Assembly (NCBI GenBank): GCA_021806205.1 | Contig: JAJZXX010000062.1 | Coordinates: 1 to 38,031 of the forward strand | Length of the DNA stretch: 38,031 bases | Direction: 5' to 3' | Origin: Bacillota bacterium | Lineage (GTDB): Bacteria > Bacillota > Sulfobacillia > Sulfobacillales > Sulfobacillaceae | Part shown: positions 24,343 to 33,763 of the stretch, in pieces | How positions within the stretch are numbered: position 1 is the stretch's first letter | How the letters are laid out: each line of letters begins with the position of its first letter | Program-made: the position numbers and the translations under genes | Notes under the pieces: model-generated | Database searches by the model: none | What the model saw: the letters and a program-made list of their open reading frames with translations, nothing else | Told to the model about the DNA's origin: nothing

Positions 24343-25441
24343 TCTTGACTTTCCTCATAATCCCCTTATCTTCCGGTAAAATGTCTTCTCCGCGCATCTC
24401 AGCCCAGGTCCTTAATACCTCGCGTTCCTTCGGGTTTACGTGCCCCGGTACCGACACGGCAACCCTGACGTTCAGATGGCCCTTAACCGAGCTGCCCAAC
24501 CGTGGCAGGCCCGCGCGCGCAATCCGTATGACCGTGCCCGCTTGGGTTCCCGGCGGAATGTGCAGCACCTCGGTGTTTCCCGTGAGCGTCGTCACAGTCA
24601 GTTCCGCACCTAATACGGCTTGGGCAAATCCGATCGGCAGATCGAGCCATAAATCATCGCCCTCGCGGCGGAAGCGTTCATTGGCGGCGACATGAATAAA
24701 GACGATGAGGTCGCCCGGCCCACCCCCGCGACGTCCCGCCGCTCCTTCTCCCTGAACCCTAAGCCGCGTCGACTCATCGACACCCGGAGGGACTTTGACC
24801 GTCAGGCGCTTTTCGCCGCGGACAACCCCACGTCCTTGGCACGCCTTACATACGTGGGGAATAATCCGTCCCGTACCCCGGCAGCGCGAACAGGCTTCAA
24901 TGCGGCGAATCCGTCCCAGAAAACTATCGGAGATGCGTTCCACTTGACCTTGGCCGCGGCAATCCGGGCAGGTTTCAATCCGGGTTCCCGGCTCGGCCTG
25001 GTTGCCATGGCACCGTGAACAGGTTTCCTCCCGGACCACTTTGACCTCTTGTTCGGTTCCACTCGCCACCTCATCCAAACTGACCGTGAGGTCGTAGCGC
25101 AAATCCGGGCCCCGTTCCGGCCCCTGGCGCTGGTTATTGGCGCCGCCAAAAAACATGTCGAAAATGTCGCCAAATCCGCCAAAACCAAAGTCAGCTCCCG
25201 GCGCACCAAATCCGCCCTCGGCTCCCGCATGGCCAAACTGGTCGAAGCGTGCGCGTTTTTCCGGGTCGGACAGCACCTGGTAAGCCTCATTAAGCTCCTT
25301 AAAGCGTTCTTCGGCATCCTGATTCCCCGGGTTGGCGTCCGGATGGTACTTGCCGGCCAATTTCCGGAACGCCCGCTTAATTTCATCAGCGGAAGCACCA
25401 CGGCTAACCCCCAGGACTTCATAATAATCTCTTTTAGCCAT
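24326..25441 (-). CDS. dnaJ: Chaperone DnaJ
   Basis: DnaJ is the Hsp40 co-chaperone that delivers substrates to DnaK and stimulates its ATPase. The 371-residue type I protein has a J-domain with HPD at residues 33-35, a glycine/phenylalanine-rich linker (about 72-100), and four CxxC zinc modules (C141/C144, C158/C161, C184/C187, C198/C201) followed by the C-terminal substrate domains. The gene starts 13 bases after grpE. In the canonical operon dnaK lies between grpE and dnaJ; it is missing here, although DnaJ keeps every feature needed to work with DnaK. It is controlled by the CIRCE element upstream of hrcA. Confidence 0.97.
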   Translation of the reverse strand: MAKRDYYEVLGVSRGASADEIKRAFRKLAGKYHPDANPGNQDAEERFKELNEAYQVLSDPEKRARFDQFGHAGAEGGFGAPGADFGFGGFGDIFDMFFGGANNQRQGPERGPDLRYDLTVSLDEVASGTEQEVKVVREETCSRCHGNQAEPGTRIETCPDCRGQGQVERISDSFLGRIRRIEACSRCRGTGRIIPHVCKACQGRGVVRGEKRLTVKVPPGVDESTRLRVQGEGAAGRRGGGPGDLIVFIHVAANERFRREGDDLWLDLPIGFAQAVLGAELTVTTLTGNTEVLHIPPGTQAGTVIRIARAGLPRLGSSVKGHLNVRVAVSVPGHVNPKEREVLRTWAEMRGEDILPEDKGIMRKVKNALGR

Positions 25442-25454
25442 GATCCTGCTCCTT

Positions 25455-26036
25455 TTACTCCCCGCTAGATACCTTCACCAAACTCGCCCTCAACACCCGA
25501 TCATTCCAGGAAAAACCCCGTTGCAACTCCTCGACGACCGTCCCTTCGGGCTCTTTGCTCTCCACCCGTTGCACGGCCTCGTGAAACCGGGGATCAAATA
25601 ACGTTCCGACCGCCTCAATAGGCTTGACCCCGAGCCGACTAAAGGCTTCCAAAAATCCGTCGCGGGTCATTTCCAACCCCACCCGCCAAGCCTTGGCTTC
25701 GCCCTCCGTCGGCATGTAGCCGAGGGCGCGTTCAAGATTGTCAAAAACGGGGATCAAGGCGCTCAACAGGCGCTCCGCGGCGTGCCCCTGAATTTCCTCG
25801 CGTTCCCGGTCCATGCGCCGCCGAAAGTTTTCAAAATCGGCCTTAAAACGCAACATTTGGTCGTAACGCGAGCGCGCCAGATCCTCCCAGTCCACGTCCG
25901 GTTGATCGCGCTTGATGTCTTCGTCCCCGTCTTCGCGAGGTTGATCCACCAAAACATCGCGGTCTTCTGGTTCTAAGACCTCGTCCTCCTTTTCATGAGA
26001 ATCTTGGCTATCCACCTGTGGCTTTTGTTCACTCAT
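25455..26036 (-). CDS. grpE: Nucleotide exchange factor GrpE
   Basis: GrpE releases ADP from DnaK and acts as a thermosensor. The 193-residue protein has an acidic disordered N-terminus (about residues 1-50), a long coiled-coil helix ([20 protein letters not shown] to about 105), and a C-terminal beta domain with [20 protein letters not shown]. It lies 25 bases downstream of hrcA and directly upstream of dnaJ. Length and domains are normal. Confidence 0.96.
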   Translation of the reverse strand: MSEQKPQVDSQDSHEKEDEVLEPEDRDVLVDQPREDGDEDIKRDQPDVDWEDLARSRYDQMLRFKADFENFRRRMDREREEIQGHAAERLLSALIPVFDNLERALGYMPTEGEAKAWRVGLEMTRDGFLEAFSRLGVKPIEAVGTLFDPRFHEAVQRVESKEPEGTVVEELQRGFSWNDRVLRASLVKVSSGE

Positions 26037-26061
26037 AGATTATCCTCCCTACACTCACTGG

Positions 26062-27081
26062 TTAACCGTGCAATGCCCGGCTTAATTCTTCAGACACCGC
26101 TTCCACGATACTGGTCACCCGATTGTATTGCATGCGCTTAGGTCCTAGCACCAACAAATGCCCCACGACACTGCCGTGAAGCCGATAGGTGGCCGTGACC
26201 AAGCTGCAGTCCTGAATATCATCCAACGACGATTCCGCTCCAATCACAACCTGGACCCCATCGCTGAAGTATCGGCTGACCAGTTCTACCGCGGTCTTGG
26301 TCTCCAAAAACCCTAAGACCCGGCGAACTTTCTCGATGTCGCGAAATTCAGGATAGTTAAGAATGTTGAGCGGCCCTGCCAAGCTCACTTTATCGTCGTC
26401 GCCGTCCCGACCGGTAACCCATTTAAAAGCGAGTTGCCACAACTCCCGGTAGCGGTTAATATCACCCTGGAGGGGATCGAGAATGCGGTTTTTCAGTTCA
26501 TCCAGACTCACCCCGCGGAACTCCTGAGTAAAGTCCCAAGCCAGCGCCCACAGCTTATCGGCATCAAACTCATCCGGGACTGCCAAGGTTTGATTCTCCA
26601 CCATGCCGGTACTGGTTCTGAGCACCATCAACACGGTGCCCGATCCCAACGGCACAAAACTAAGGTCCACTAATAGCGCTTGCGCTAAAGGCGGTGCGAC
26701 CACCATCGAAGGATAGAGGGTCAACTCAGAAACCAGGCGGGCGGTCTGATGGATGAACCAGTGCAGTTCGCGCACCCGGACGTGATAGGCGTGGCGAATT
26801 CGCTCCCGATCCCTCGCATTAAGTCGAGTGGGCCGCATGATTTCATCCACGTAATACCGATAGCCTTTGTCCGACGGCATCCGACCCGCCGAGGTATGCG
26901 GTTGTTCCAGATACCCTAACTCCTCCAAGTCGGCCATTTCGTTGCGGATGGTTGCGGAGCTCACCCCTAGCCCATATTTACGAGCTAGGGTTCGCGACCC
27001 GACAGGTTCGGCAGTTGCGATGTAGTCATCAATGAGCGCCTCCAGTACGCGCTGTTTCCGACTATCCATGCGAGCGTCCAC
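26062..27081 (-). CDS. hrcA: Heat-inducible transcription repressor HrcA
   Basis: HrcA is the heat-shock repressor that binds CIRCE and loses activity on heat stress, with GroEL normally restoring it. The 339-residue protein has an N-terminal winged helix (SRKQRVLEALIDDYIATAEP, then GVSSATIRNEMADLEELGYL) and a C-terminal GAF-like ligand or dimer domain. I place the start at the GTG at 27081 behind GGGGTGAG; an ATG four codons on (27070) is the alternative. A perfect CIRCE lies just upstream at 27104-27130, so autoregulation is expected. The operon continues with grpE, dnaJ, prmA and rsmE. Confidence 0.96.
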   Translation of the reverse strand: MDARMDSRKQRVLEALIDDYIATAEPVGSRTLARKYGLGVSSATIRNEMADLEELGYLEQPHTSAGRMPSDKGYRYYVDEIMRPTRLNARDRERIRHAYHVRVRELHWFIHQTARLVSELTLYPSMVVAPPLAQALLVDLSFVPLGSGTVLMVLRTSTGMVENQTLAVPDEFDADKLWALAWDFTQEFRGVSLDELKNRILDPLQGDINRYRELWQLAFKWVTGRDGDDDKVSLAGPLNILNYPEFRDIEKVRRVLGFLETKTAVELVSRYFSDGVQVVIGAESSLDDIQDCSLVTATYRLHGSVVGHLLVLGPKRMQYNRVTSIVEAVSEELSRALHG

Positions 27082-27103
27082 GGTCTCACCCCGCCACCAA
27101 TAT

Positions 27104-27130
27104 TTAGCACTCGGACAACGAGAGTGCTAA
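27104..27130 (-). promoter_or_regulatory. CIRCE operator for HrcA
   Basis: A perfect inverted repeat TTAGCACTC, nine bases, GAGTGCTAA matches the CIRCE consensus exactly. It lies between the hrcA promoter and the start codon, in the position where bound HrcA blocks transcription. Confidence 0.97.
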
Positions 27131-27140
27131 TGATACAAAA

Positions 27141-27170
27141 ACGATAGCATCGGCGGCTTTTCCATGTCAA
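27141..27170 (-). promoter_or_regulatory. Promoter of the hrcA operon
   Basis: On the minus strand TTGACA (27165-27170) and TATCGT (27141-27146) are separated by 18 bases, and the CIRCE starts ten bases downstream of the -10. This is the classical arrangement for a sigma-A promoter under HrcA control. Confidence 0.75.
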
Positions 27171-27194
27171 GGCAAGTGGACCACTAACCTCGGA

Positions 27195-28358
27195 TCACGG
27201 TGACACGGATAGCGCCAAAGGCGCGTCGACCAGGGCCCGGGCCACCACATTGGCCATGTCCCGGCCCCGTTCGGTGAGTATGATCCGACTGTCGTGCCAT
27301 GCGACCAAGCCCATATTCCCGAGGGACAACCACACCGGACCAAAAGCCTCTTTGGGGTGGCATCCGAAACGCTCGGAAAAGGCTGGGACACTCACGCCCA
27401 CCCATTGCCTTAAACCTAGCCAGAGATATTCCCGCATTTCCTCGGCCGCCGTAAGAATTTCCTCTCCATCGACGGGGTCTTGGCCATGCTCCACCATCTC
27501 CATGTACCGCCGCACCCCGCGCACATTCCACCAGCGGCGCCCGGGGTGATAGGCGTGGGCGCCAGCCCCGAGGGCTAAATAGGGTAGCAGTTTCCAATAT
27601 AACTGATTATGGCGGGAGGCAAAACCTGGGCGCGCGTAGTTCGATATTTCATAGGGCATGAGGCCCTGGTCGGTCAACGCCTTTTCAGCCCAATCCGCCA
27701 TGTCAGCCACCAGATCTCCCAAAGGCAGGCGTTGTTCACCGCGCTCTAAAGACTTTTGAAGCGGCGTACCCTCTTCCACCATTAACGCATAAAGTGAGAG
27801 ATGGTCTGGGCTTAGGGCTAATAATCCAGTGACTGTCGCTTGCCATTCGGTCAGCGTTTGTCCCGGAATTCCATAGATCGCATCCAGACTAATATTAGAA
27901 AATCCGTGATTTCGTGCCAGACTGACGGTGTCTTGAATGGCCCCGGCATCATGAATGCGGTTTAGTGCCGACAAGTGATGATTTTGGAGGGCCTGGGCAC
28001 CAATCGACAATCGATTGACCCCAGCCTGAGCCCATCGGGAGAGCTTCTCGGCAGTCACGGTGCCGGGGTTGGTTTCTACCGTGATTTCGGTTCTGGGTGC
28101 TAGGGCCGTCTTTAAACGCACCTGGTCAATCACGGCCCCCAAGAGGTCGGCATCCACTAAGGATGGGGTCCCACCCCCAAAATAGATGGAGGCCAACGAA
28201 CCGTCCGGCAACCGTTCTTCGGCCAATTCCTGGATGAGTGCCTTTACGTACCGCTCATGCATGTCTTCGCCCATACCGGTCACGGTATTAAAGTCACAGT
28301 ACGTGCAGCGCGCCTGACAAAAAGGGATGTGCACGTAAAGACCCCACTCCCCACTCAT
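27195..28358 (-). CDS. hemW: Radical SAM heme chaperone HemW
   Basis: HemW is a HemN-like radical SAM protein that binds heme and is thought to insert it into target enzymes; it is often misannotated as coproporphyrinogen oxidase. The 387-residue protein has [16 protein letters not shown] with C14, C18 and C21. [37 protein letters not shown] and [19 protein letters not shown] follow. HemN would have an additional cysteine after the third; here that position is D-F, as in HemW. The ATG overlaps lepA by four bases. The lepA-hemW-hrcA order is standard. Confidence 0.94.
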   Translation of the reverse strand: MSGEWGLYVHIPFCQARCTYCDFNTVTGMGEDMHERYVKALIQELAEERLPDGSLASIYFGGGTPSLVDADLLGAVIDQVRLKTALAPRTEITVETNPGTVTAEKLSRWAQAGVNRLSIGAQALQNHHLSALNRIHDAGAIQDTVSLARNHGFSNISLDAIYGIPGQTLTEWQATVTGLLALSPDHLSLYALMVEEGTPLQKSLERGEQRLPLGDLVADMADWAEKALTDQGLMPYEISNYARPGFASRHNQLYWKLLPYLALGAGAHAYHPGRRWWNVRGVRRYMEMVEHGQDPVDGEEILTAAEEMREYLWLGLRQWVGVSVPAFSERFGCHPKEAFGPVWLSLGNMGLVAWHDSRIILTERGRDMANVVARALVDAPLALSVSP

Positions 28359-30151
28359 TCGCCATCCACCCGCAAGATCGCCATGAACGCTTCCTGAGGA
28401 ATTTCCACGCTACCCACCGACTTCATGCGCCGCTTGCCTTCCTTCTGCTTTTCCAGGAGCTTTCTTTTTCGCGTAATATCCCCGCCATAACATTTGGCCA
28501 GCACATCCTTGCGCAAGGCCCGGACGCTCTCCCGCGCAATCACCCGCGAGCCAATGGCCGCTTGAATCGGCACTTCAAACAACTGCCGCGGAATAAGTTC
28601 CCTTAAGCGTTCGGCCAATTGGCGGCCTTTCCCATAGGCCCGATCCCGATGGACAATGGTAGACAGGGCGTCAACCACTTCTCCATTCAGCAAGATATCC
28701 ATACGGACCAAGTCAGCCACCTCATGACCTTTCAACTGATAGTCCAACGAGGCATATCCCCGGGTCCGACTTTTCAGTTGGTCGAAGAAATCATACATAA
28801 TCTCACCCAGCGGCAGTCGATACGTAAGGCGCGACCGCAAGGCATCGAGATAGTCGAGATTGAGATAGGTGCCCCGGCGTTCCTGGGCCAATTCCATGAC
28901 CGCCCCAATATACTCGCTCGGCGTAATAATGTCCGCCTGAACCACCGGCTCTTCAATGGTGGCGATGTCTCCCGCCGGCGGCATGAGCGCCGGATTATCC
29001 ACCCGCAGCGACCCCCCTTGAACTAAGGTCACGGTATAGACCACGTTGGGTGCCGTGGTAATTAGGGTGAGGTCATATTCGCGTTCCAGCCGCTCTTGAA
29101 TCACCTCGAGATGCAACAGCCCTAAAAACCCCGCACGAAATCCAAACCCCAATGCGGCCGACGTTTCCGGCTCAAAGGTTAAGGCGGCGTCATTGAGCTG
29201 CAATTTCTCCAAGGCTTCGCGCAGGCGACCATAGTCCTCGGAATCGACGGGGTATAAGCCCGAATATACCATGGGCTGAGCCGGGCGATACCCCGGCAAG
29301 GCCTGGCCTGCATGGCGACCCGCATGGGTCACCGTATCGCCCACCCGGGTATCTTGCACAGTTTTAATTTGCGCAGCAAAAAAGCCGACTTCACCCGTCA
29401 GGAGTTCTGGCACCAGGGTGGGATTGGGCCCAAACACCCCGATCTCCGTCACCTCAAACTCCTTTTTCGTCGCCATAAAGCGCACCCGATCGCCAATTTT
29501 CAAAGCACCATCCATCACGCGCACATACACCAGCACACCCTTATAGCTATCAAACCGGGAATCAAAAATGAGAGCGCGTAAAGGCGCCCCGTGATCCCCC
29601 GTGGGTGGCGGCACGTGCCTGACTACGGCGGCCAGGACCTCGTCAATGCCGACCCCCTGTTTAGCGGACGTAAGCACGGCCTCCGTGGCGTCAAGCCCAA
29701 TGTCCAGCAATTCATCCATGACCCGGTCAGGATCCGCGCTAGGCAGATCAATCTTATTAATCACCGGGACCACCGCCAAATCATTTTCCAGCGCCATGTA
29801 GAGATTGGCTAGGGTCTGAGCCTCGACGCCTTGCGCCGCATCGACGACTAAGAGCGCCCCTTCGCAAGCCTTCAGTGCCCGGGAGACTTCATACGTAAAG
29901 TCAACGTGGCCTGGGGTATCGATTAAGTTCAGTTCGTACCGCTCCCCCGAATACTCATAAGAAAGGCGCACGGCTTGAGCTTTAATGGTGATGCCCCGCT
30001 CGCGTTCCAGTTCCATCGAGTCCAATACCTGCGGGGCCATCTCGCGGGCGGTCAGTGCGCCGGTGACTTCGATCAGGCGATCGGCCAGCGTCGACTTTCC
30101 ATGGTCGATGTGGGCAATAATTGAGAAGTTACGAATGTGGGCTTGGTCCAC
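28355..30151 (-). CDS. lepA: Elongation factor 4 (LepA)
   Basis: LepA is a ribosome-binding GTPase that back-translocates or assists initiation and assembly. The protein has [20 protein letters not shown] (G1), RGITIKAQ (G2), [12 protein letters not shown] (G3), [10 protein letters not shown] (G4), then EF-G-like domains and a C-terminal LepA-specific domain ending with [21 protein letters not shown] start it at GTG 30151, which has AAGGAGG five bases upstream and gives 598 residues like other LepA proteins; a GTG at 30190 would add 13 residues. It ends four bases inside hemW. Confidence 0.96.
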   Translation of the reverse strand: MDQAHIRNFSIIAHIDHGKSTLADRLIEVTGALTAREMAPQVLDSMELERERGITIKAQAVRLSYEYSGERYELNLIDTPGHVDFTYEVSRALKACEGALLVVDAAQGVEAQTLANLYMALENDLAVVPVINKIDLPSADPDRVMDELLDIGLDATEAVLTSAKQGVGIDEVLAAVVRHVPPPTGDHGAPLRALIFDSRFDSYKGVLVYVRVMDGALKIGDRVRFMATKKEFEVTEIGVFGPNPTLVPELLTGEVGFFAAQIKTVQDTRVGDTVTHAGRHAGQALPGYRPAQPMVYSGLYPVDSEDYGRLREALEKLQLNDAALTFEPETSAALGFGFRAGFLGLLHLEVIQERLEREYDLTLITTAPNVVYTVTLVQGGSLRVDNPALMPPAGDIATIEEPVVQADIITPSEYIGAVMELAQERRGTYLNLDYLDALRSRLTYRLPLGEIMYDFFDQLKSRTRGYASLDYQLKGHEVADLVRMDILLNGEVVDALSTIVHRDRAYGKGRQLAERLRELIPRQLFEVPIQAAIGSRVIARESVRALRKDVLAKCYGGDITRKRKLLEKQKEGKRRMKSVGSVEIPQEAFMAILRVDGE

Positions 30152-30690
30152 CAGATCCTCCTTGAGTGCGTCAACGTCATCGCTTATCACCCTATGTTAC
30201 CACCGTTAAGGTGCATTTACCGAACCGTGACACCAGGCCATGCAAATTCCGCCAAGCGTCCAGGCATACGGCTAGTGCCATGCGGCAGGCGTCTGGCGGA
30301 GCAAATAACCGTTGGGACAAACACACGGGGCATTCTGAACCACGTGTATTCACTTTGGTACCAGGTTAGTAGCAGTGAAGGCCTAAAGCCTGGTGGCCCA
30401 CTAACTGCATCGGCACTGCCGGGGGCGAACTGAAACAAAGTATTGCGCGGGCACCCGGGAGACCCGCCGTTTGGCTTCAACCAGGCGAGTTCATGACATC
30501 CGTAGTCAGCCAATGGACCGATTTAAGGCATCGGGCTTAGACGGGCGTATTGCAATCCCGAATTTTGGATGTCATGAAGCGTCAACTTGACGGCTGATTA
30601 CACCGTCATATGAAAAGCTCGTTGTTATAGAACATCGCCAACTCGGTTCAGGCTACAATGGATTAGATTTCAAAAGAAAGGGCAGGTGTG
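30152..30690. other. Intergenic region between lepA and the EamA transporter leader
   Basis: I see no gene in these 540 bases. Open frames on both strands have no domain, signal or ribosome site. A GC-rich stem GCGGG/CCCGC with a CCCGGG palindrome in its loop lies near 30446-30467, without a T-run. A -10-like TACAAT at 30652-30657 could serve the plus-strand transporter but has no good -35. The lepA promoter must lie in the left part; I could not pick it with confidence. Confidence 0.4.
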
Positions 30691-30747
30691 ATGATGAGGT
30701 CCGGCCTTCGTATTGACAATGATGTACCCGCGTTCACGATCCTCTGA
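30691..30747 (+). CDS. Possible 18-residue leader peptide upstream of the EamA transporter
   Basis: A short frame MMRSGLRIDNDVPAFTIL starts at ATG 30691 behind the purine-rich GAAAGGGCAGG and ends with a TGA at 30745-30747. The stop codon lies inside the first arm of a hairpin (CCTCTGA, 30741-30747). A ribosome stopping there would keep that hairpin from forming, which is the geometry of translational attenuation. The ribosome site is weak and the peptide has no recognised stalling motif, so it may be chance. Confidence 0.25.
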   Translation: MMRSGLRIDNDVPAFTIL

Positions 30748-30797
30748 TTGAAGGGGAGGGCCGAGAGCGCTCCTTCGTCAGAGGAACTCCCAGTTCC
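30741..30797 (+). promoter_or_regulatory. Structured leader (two hairpins) before the EamA transporter
   Basis: CCTCTGA (30741-30747) pairs perfectly with TCAGAGG (30778-30784), with an inner GGAG/CTCC pair at 30755-30758 and 30770-30773. A second hairpin, GGAACT-CCC-AGTTCC, follows at 30783-30797. The two share two bases, so they compete weakly. The transporter ribosome site (GGAGGG at about 30806) is a few bases downstream. It matches no riboswitch I know. Confidence 0.4.
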
Positions 30798-30817
30798 ATC
30801 ATGACGGAGGGATACGG

Positions 30818-31690
30818 GTGCAAGCAAAATGGTTCGGGGCCCTGTGTTTGGCCCTAGCCGCGAGTATTTGGGGCGGCATGTACGTGGTCAGCAAAATCGT
30901 CCTGGCGGTTATGCCGGCCATGACGTTGGTCTGGATTCGATATGTCGTAGCCCTCGGGTGTTTGGGGGGCTTCGGTTTGGTGACGCGCCAATCCTGGCGG
31001 ATTCAGTGGCGGCATGTACCCCTAGTGGTGGCCATCGGCCTCATCGGATATGGGGTGTCGATTTGGGCACAATTTCGTGGAACGCAGTTGACGACGGCCC
31101 AAATGGGGTCAATCGTCACCGCCGCTACTCCCGCCTTTATGGTTATCTTTGGCCGTGTAATTCTCGGCGAACCGATTACCTGGGGCCGGGGTATGTCCGT
31201 AGGTTTGGCGACGATCGGCGTGTTGATGGTCGTGGGGGTCGGCGGATTCTCCTCCGGACATCTCGGGGGCGGCCTCATCCTAGTGGTCGCCGCCGTCTCG
31301 TGGGCCCTGATGTCAGTGCTCGTGAAACGCCTACCCGGCGCGTATTCGCCGCTGGTGGTCACGACATACGCCATCGCAGCGGCAGCTGTAGTGCTGACAC
31401 CGGTGGTGTTGGCACGGGGCCCGTTTCACGCCGGTCTCGTAGCTCAACCCGAAATCTGGGGGGGTATTCTGTACCTCGGAGTTGTGTCAACCGCGGGCGC
31501 CTTTGTGCTGTGGACGAAGGGACTGCAACTTCTCGAGGCCGGGAGTGGTGGTCTATATTTCTTCTTTCAACCGCTCGTAGGCACGGCACTTGGTTGGTTC
31601 GTATTGGCAGAGCCCCTAACGTGGGCATTTTGGGGAGGTGCCGCCTTCATCGTCGCAGGAGTACTCCTGGTCGTGAAGGAAAAGAACTGA
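30818..31690 (+). CDS. EamA-family (DMT superfamily) transporter
   Basis: A 290-residue inner-membrane transporter with two EamA repeats, about ten membrane helices in total. The first repeat begins ALCLALAASIWGGMYVVSKI and the second near LILVVAAVSWALMSVLVKRL. Relatives export amino acids, metabolites or drugs; the substrate cannot be read from the sequence. The last helix pair (FFFQPLVGTALGWFVLAEPL, then FIVAGVLLVV) is typical. It starts with GTG behind GGAGGG. It is a single plus-strand gene facing the efflux operon. Confidence 0.9.
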   Translation: MQAKWFGALCLALAASIWGGMYVVSKIVLAVMPAMTLVWIRYVVALGCLGGFGLVTRQSWRIQWRHVPLVVAIGLIGYGVSIWAQFRGTQLTTAQMGSIVTAATPAFMVIFGRVILGEPITWGRGMSVGLATIGVLMVVGVGGFSSGHLGGGLILVVAAVSWALMSVLVKRLPGAYSPLVVTTYAIAAAAVVLTPVVLARGPFHAGLVAQPEIWGGILYLGVVSTAGAFVLWTKGLQLLEAGSGGLYFFFQPLVGTALGWFVLAEPLTWAFWGGAAFIVAGVLLVVKEKN

Positions 31691-31925
31691 AACAAAACTG
31701 GCGGTTACGCCTGGGGGATATCCCCGGAATTGGGACGCATCTGGGGATTTCCTACGGGCATCAGCCCACGGGTCCGATAAAGCCAAACTCTTGAAGAGTA
31801 CCGGCTATTTTGATAGACAGTCTTTGCACGTGGATTGTTGGATCCTCCACGGATTCCCAGAAAAATTACAAAATGCGCCGTAAAACCCATAGCTTCAGTG
31901 GGCGAGTGTCAAAGGCAGGCTCCCA
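31691..31925. other. Convergent intergenic region
   Basis: No gene is visible between the EamA transporter and the MacB-like permease. An inverted repeat CGTGGA/TCCACG spans 31829-31851 and a short ACTCTT-G-AAGAGT lies near 31787-31799. Neither is followed by a clean T-run, so I do not call a terminator. Confidence 0.4.
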
Positions 31926-33089
31926 TTAACCGTCGTAGCGCAATGCATGGATGGGATCTTTATGGGAGGCCTGAAAAGCAGGATAAAGACCAAACACAAC
32001 GCCTACCGCGGCGCTAAAGACAAAGGCCAGCACCATGGCCATAGGCGATAGGGTGGCTGCGGTGTGAAACCAATCCGGGGCCAATAAAACCATACCGGCC
32101 CCTACACCGATGCCCACCAACCCTCCAATGATACTGATGGTCATGGCTTCTAACAGGAACTGCAAGACGATGTCCTCGCGTGTCGCACCTAAAGCGCGGC
32201 GAACGCCAATTTCGCGGGTGCGTTCGGTCACCGACACCAACATAATGTTCATAATACCAATACCACCGACCACAAGGGCAATGGCGGCCGTCCCGGTTAG
32301 AAGCCGCGTCATGGTCGCCCGTGTCGCTTGGAGGGTTTGAAGCACCTGATCCTCTGAAGCGACGGTGACTCCATTAGAGCCCACCCGATTAGTGAAGAAG
32401 TTGGTTAGGAGATTAGCCACCAATGCGGCTTGATTCGGGCTGGCGGTCTTGATAATAACTTGACTGAGTTGATTGGTTCGCATTAGCGTCGAGGCGGTCG
32501 TCAGAGGAATAAAGACGGTGTTGTCCTGACTAGACCCGGGGCCTTGCCCAACCGGGTTGAGCGCACCGACTATCCGAAAACGTTGCCCAAGGAGAAGTAT
32601 CGACTGGCCTACCGGACTTCGGCCGCTAAACAAAGTCTGCACCAAATTGGCCCCTACGACGGCAATACGGGGATCCAAGCTAAGTCCGTCGACCGAAAAA
32701 AACTGCCCCGTCCCCAAACTCAGTGCCCCCGTTTTCAAGTAATCGGGCAGCGTGCCCACGACGGCGGCCGATCCAGATGTCACCGCAGTGGCTATGGGCC
32801 CGTGCGCGTCCACAATAGGAACGACCTGGACGGCAAACGGAATAACCGCACGAATCGTCGCCACCTGTCGCTCGGAAAACGGGGTTCCGGCCGTCGGTGT
32901 GACAAATACCACGTTAGTCCCCAATGTTTCAATACGAGCGCTAACAGCATGCGTGGCCCCTTGGCCGATCGACACCAGCACGATAACCGCCCCCACGCCA
33001 ATGATAATGCCAAGCGTGGTGAGAAAAGCCCGCAGCTTATTGTGCCACATGCCGCCCACAGCTAGCCGTATACTATCCAGCCAGCTCAC
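31926..33089 (-). CDS. MacB-like ABC transporter permease (FtsX/MacB_PCD)
   Basis: The 387-residue permease has the MacB layout: one N-terminal membrane helix (about residues 20-45, FLTTLGIIIGVGAVIVLVSI), a periplasmic-type core domain (about 50-255), and three helices ending with the FtsX signature (IMLVSVTERTREIGVRRALG at about 280-300). MacB-type pumps extrude macrolides, peptides or lipids by mechanotransmission, not by passage through the membrane. Translation starts at GTG overlapping the ATPase stop by four bases. It is the last gene of the efflux operon. Confidence 0.92.
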   Translation of the reverse strand: MSWLDSIRLAVGGMWHNKLRAFLTTLGIIIGVGAVIVLVSIGQGATHAVSARIETLGTNVVFVTPTAGTPFSERQVATIRAVIPFAVQVVPIVDAHGPIATAVTSGSAAVVGTLPDYLKTGALSLGTGQFFSVDGLSLDPRIAVVGANLVQTLFSGRSPVGQSILLLGQRFRIVGALNPVGQGPGSSQDNTVFIPLTTASTLMRTNQLSQVIIKTASPNQAALVANLLTNFFTNRVGSNGVTVASEDQVLQTLQATRATMTRLLTGTAAIALVVGGIGIMNIMLVSVTERTREIGVRRALGATREDIVLQFLLEAMTISIIGGLVGIGVGAGMVLLAPDWFHTAATLSPMAMVLAFVFSAAVGVVFGLYPAFQASHKDPIHALRYDG

Positions 33090-33763
33090 ACCGATCCCCC
33101 CCCGTCGGTCATATGCCCGTCCCGTAGACTAATGACTTGGTTGCACTCTTTCGCGATCTCCGAACTATGTGTCACAATTACGACAGTACGGCCGGTCTGA
33201 TGGATATGCTTCAAGAGCCGCATGATTTCTGTCCCAGTGTCAGTGTCCAAGTTGCCAGTCGGCTCGTCCGCGAGAAGCACTTGAGGGTCGCCGACTAGAG
33301 CCCGTGCGATAGCCACGCGCTGCTGTTGACCACCGGATAGCTCGGCCGGGTGGTGAGACAAACGATGGTCCAGCCCCACCATCGTTAAGACCTCCCGGGC
33401 CCGGGCCCGCCGCTCCGCTAACGGGACGGCCCGATAGACCAGGGGTAACGCCACATTATCCCACGCCGTGAGTGTGGGAATCAGTTGAAAAGCTTGAAAC
33501 ACAAACCCCATCGTGCGGTTTCGCACATGCGCCCAGGTGTCCGCATCAAATCCGCTCACGTCCTGGCCGCCTAACCAATACTGCCCGGAGGTAGGACGGT
33601 CTAGACCGCCGAGGATGTTTAATAGGGTAGACTTACCCGAACCGGACTGACCCACAACCGCGGCCAGGGTTCCGGGCGCAATGGTCACCGTGATGTTTCG
33701 CAACGCCCACAACGTCTGGGTACCAAACGGATAGGCCTTGGAGAGGTGCTCTAGGTGAATCAT
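33086..33763 (-). CDS. MacB/LolD-type ABC transporter ATPase
   Basis: The 225-residue ATPase energises the adjacent permease. It has Walker A GQSGSGKS (residues 38-45), a Q-loop (GFVFQAFQLIP), the signature LSGGQQQR, Walker B VLLADEPTGNLD and the H-loop VTHS. The sequence after Walker B (EPTGNLDTDTG) is typical of the LolD/MacB/FtsE branch. Its ATG overlaps the membrane-fusion gene by four bases. Confidence 0.95.
   Translation of the reverse strand: MIHLEHLSKAYPFGTQTLWALRNITVTIAPGTLAAVVGQSGSGKSTLLNILGGLDRPTSGQYWLGGQDVSGFDADTWAHVRNRTMGFVFQAFQLIPTLTAWDNVALPLVYRAVPLAERRARAREVLTMVGLDHRLSHHPAELSGGQQQRVAIARALVGDPQVLLADEPTGNLDTDTGTEIMRLLKHIHQTGRTVVIVTHSSEIAKECNQVISLRDGHMTDGGGSV

Noticed and set aside
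30440-30475. GC-rich stem with a CCCGGG core as a terminator
   Set aside because: Not followed by a T-run on either strand, and no gene ends nearby.
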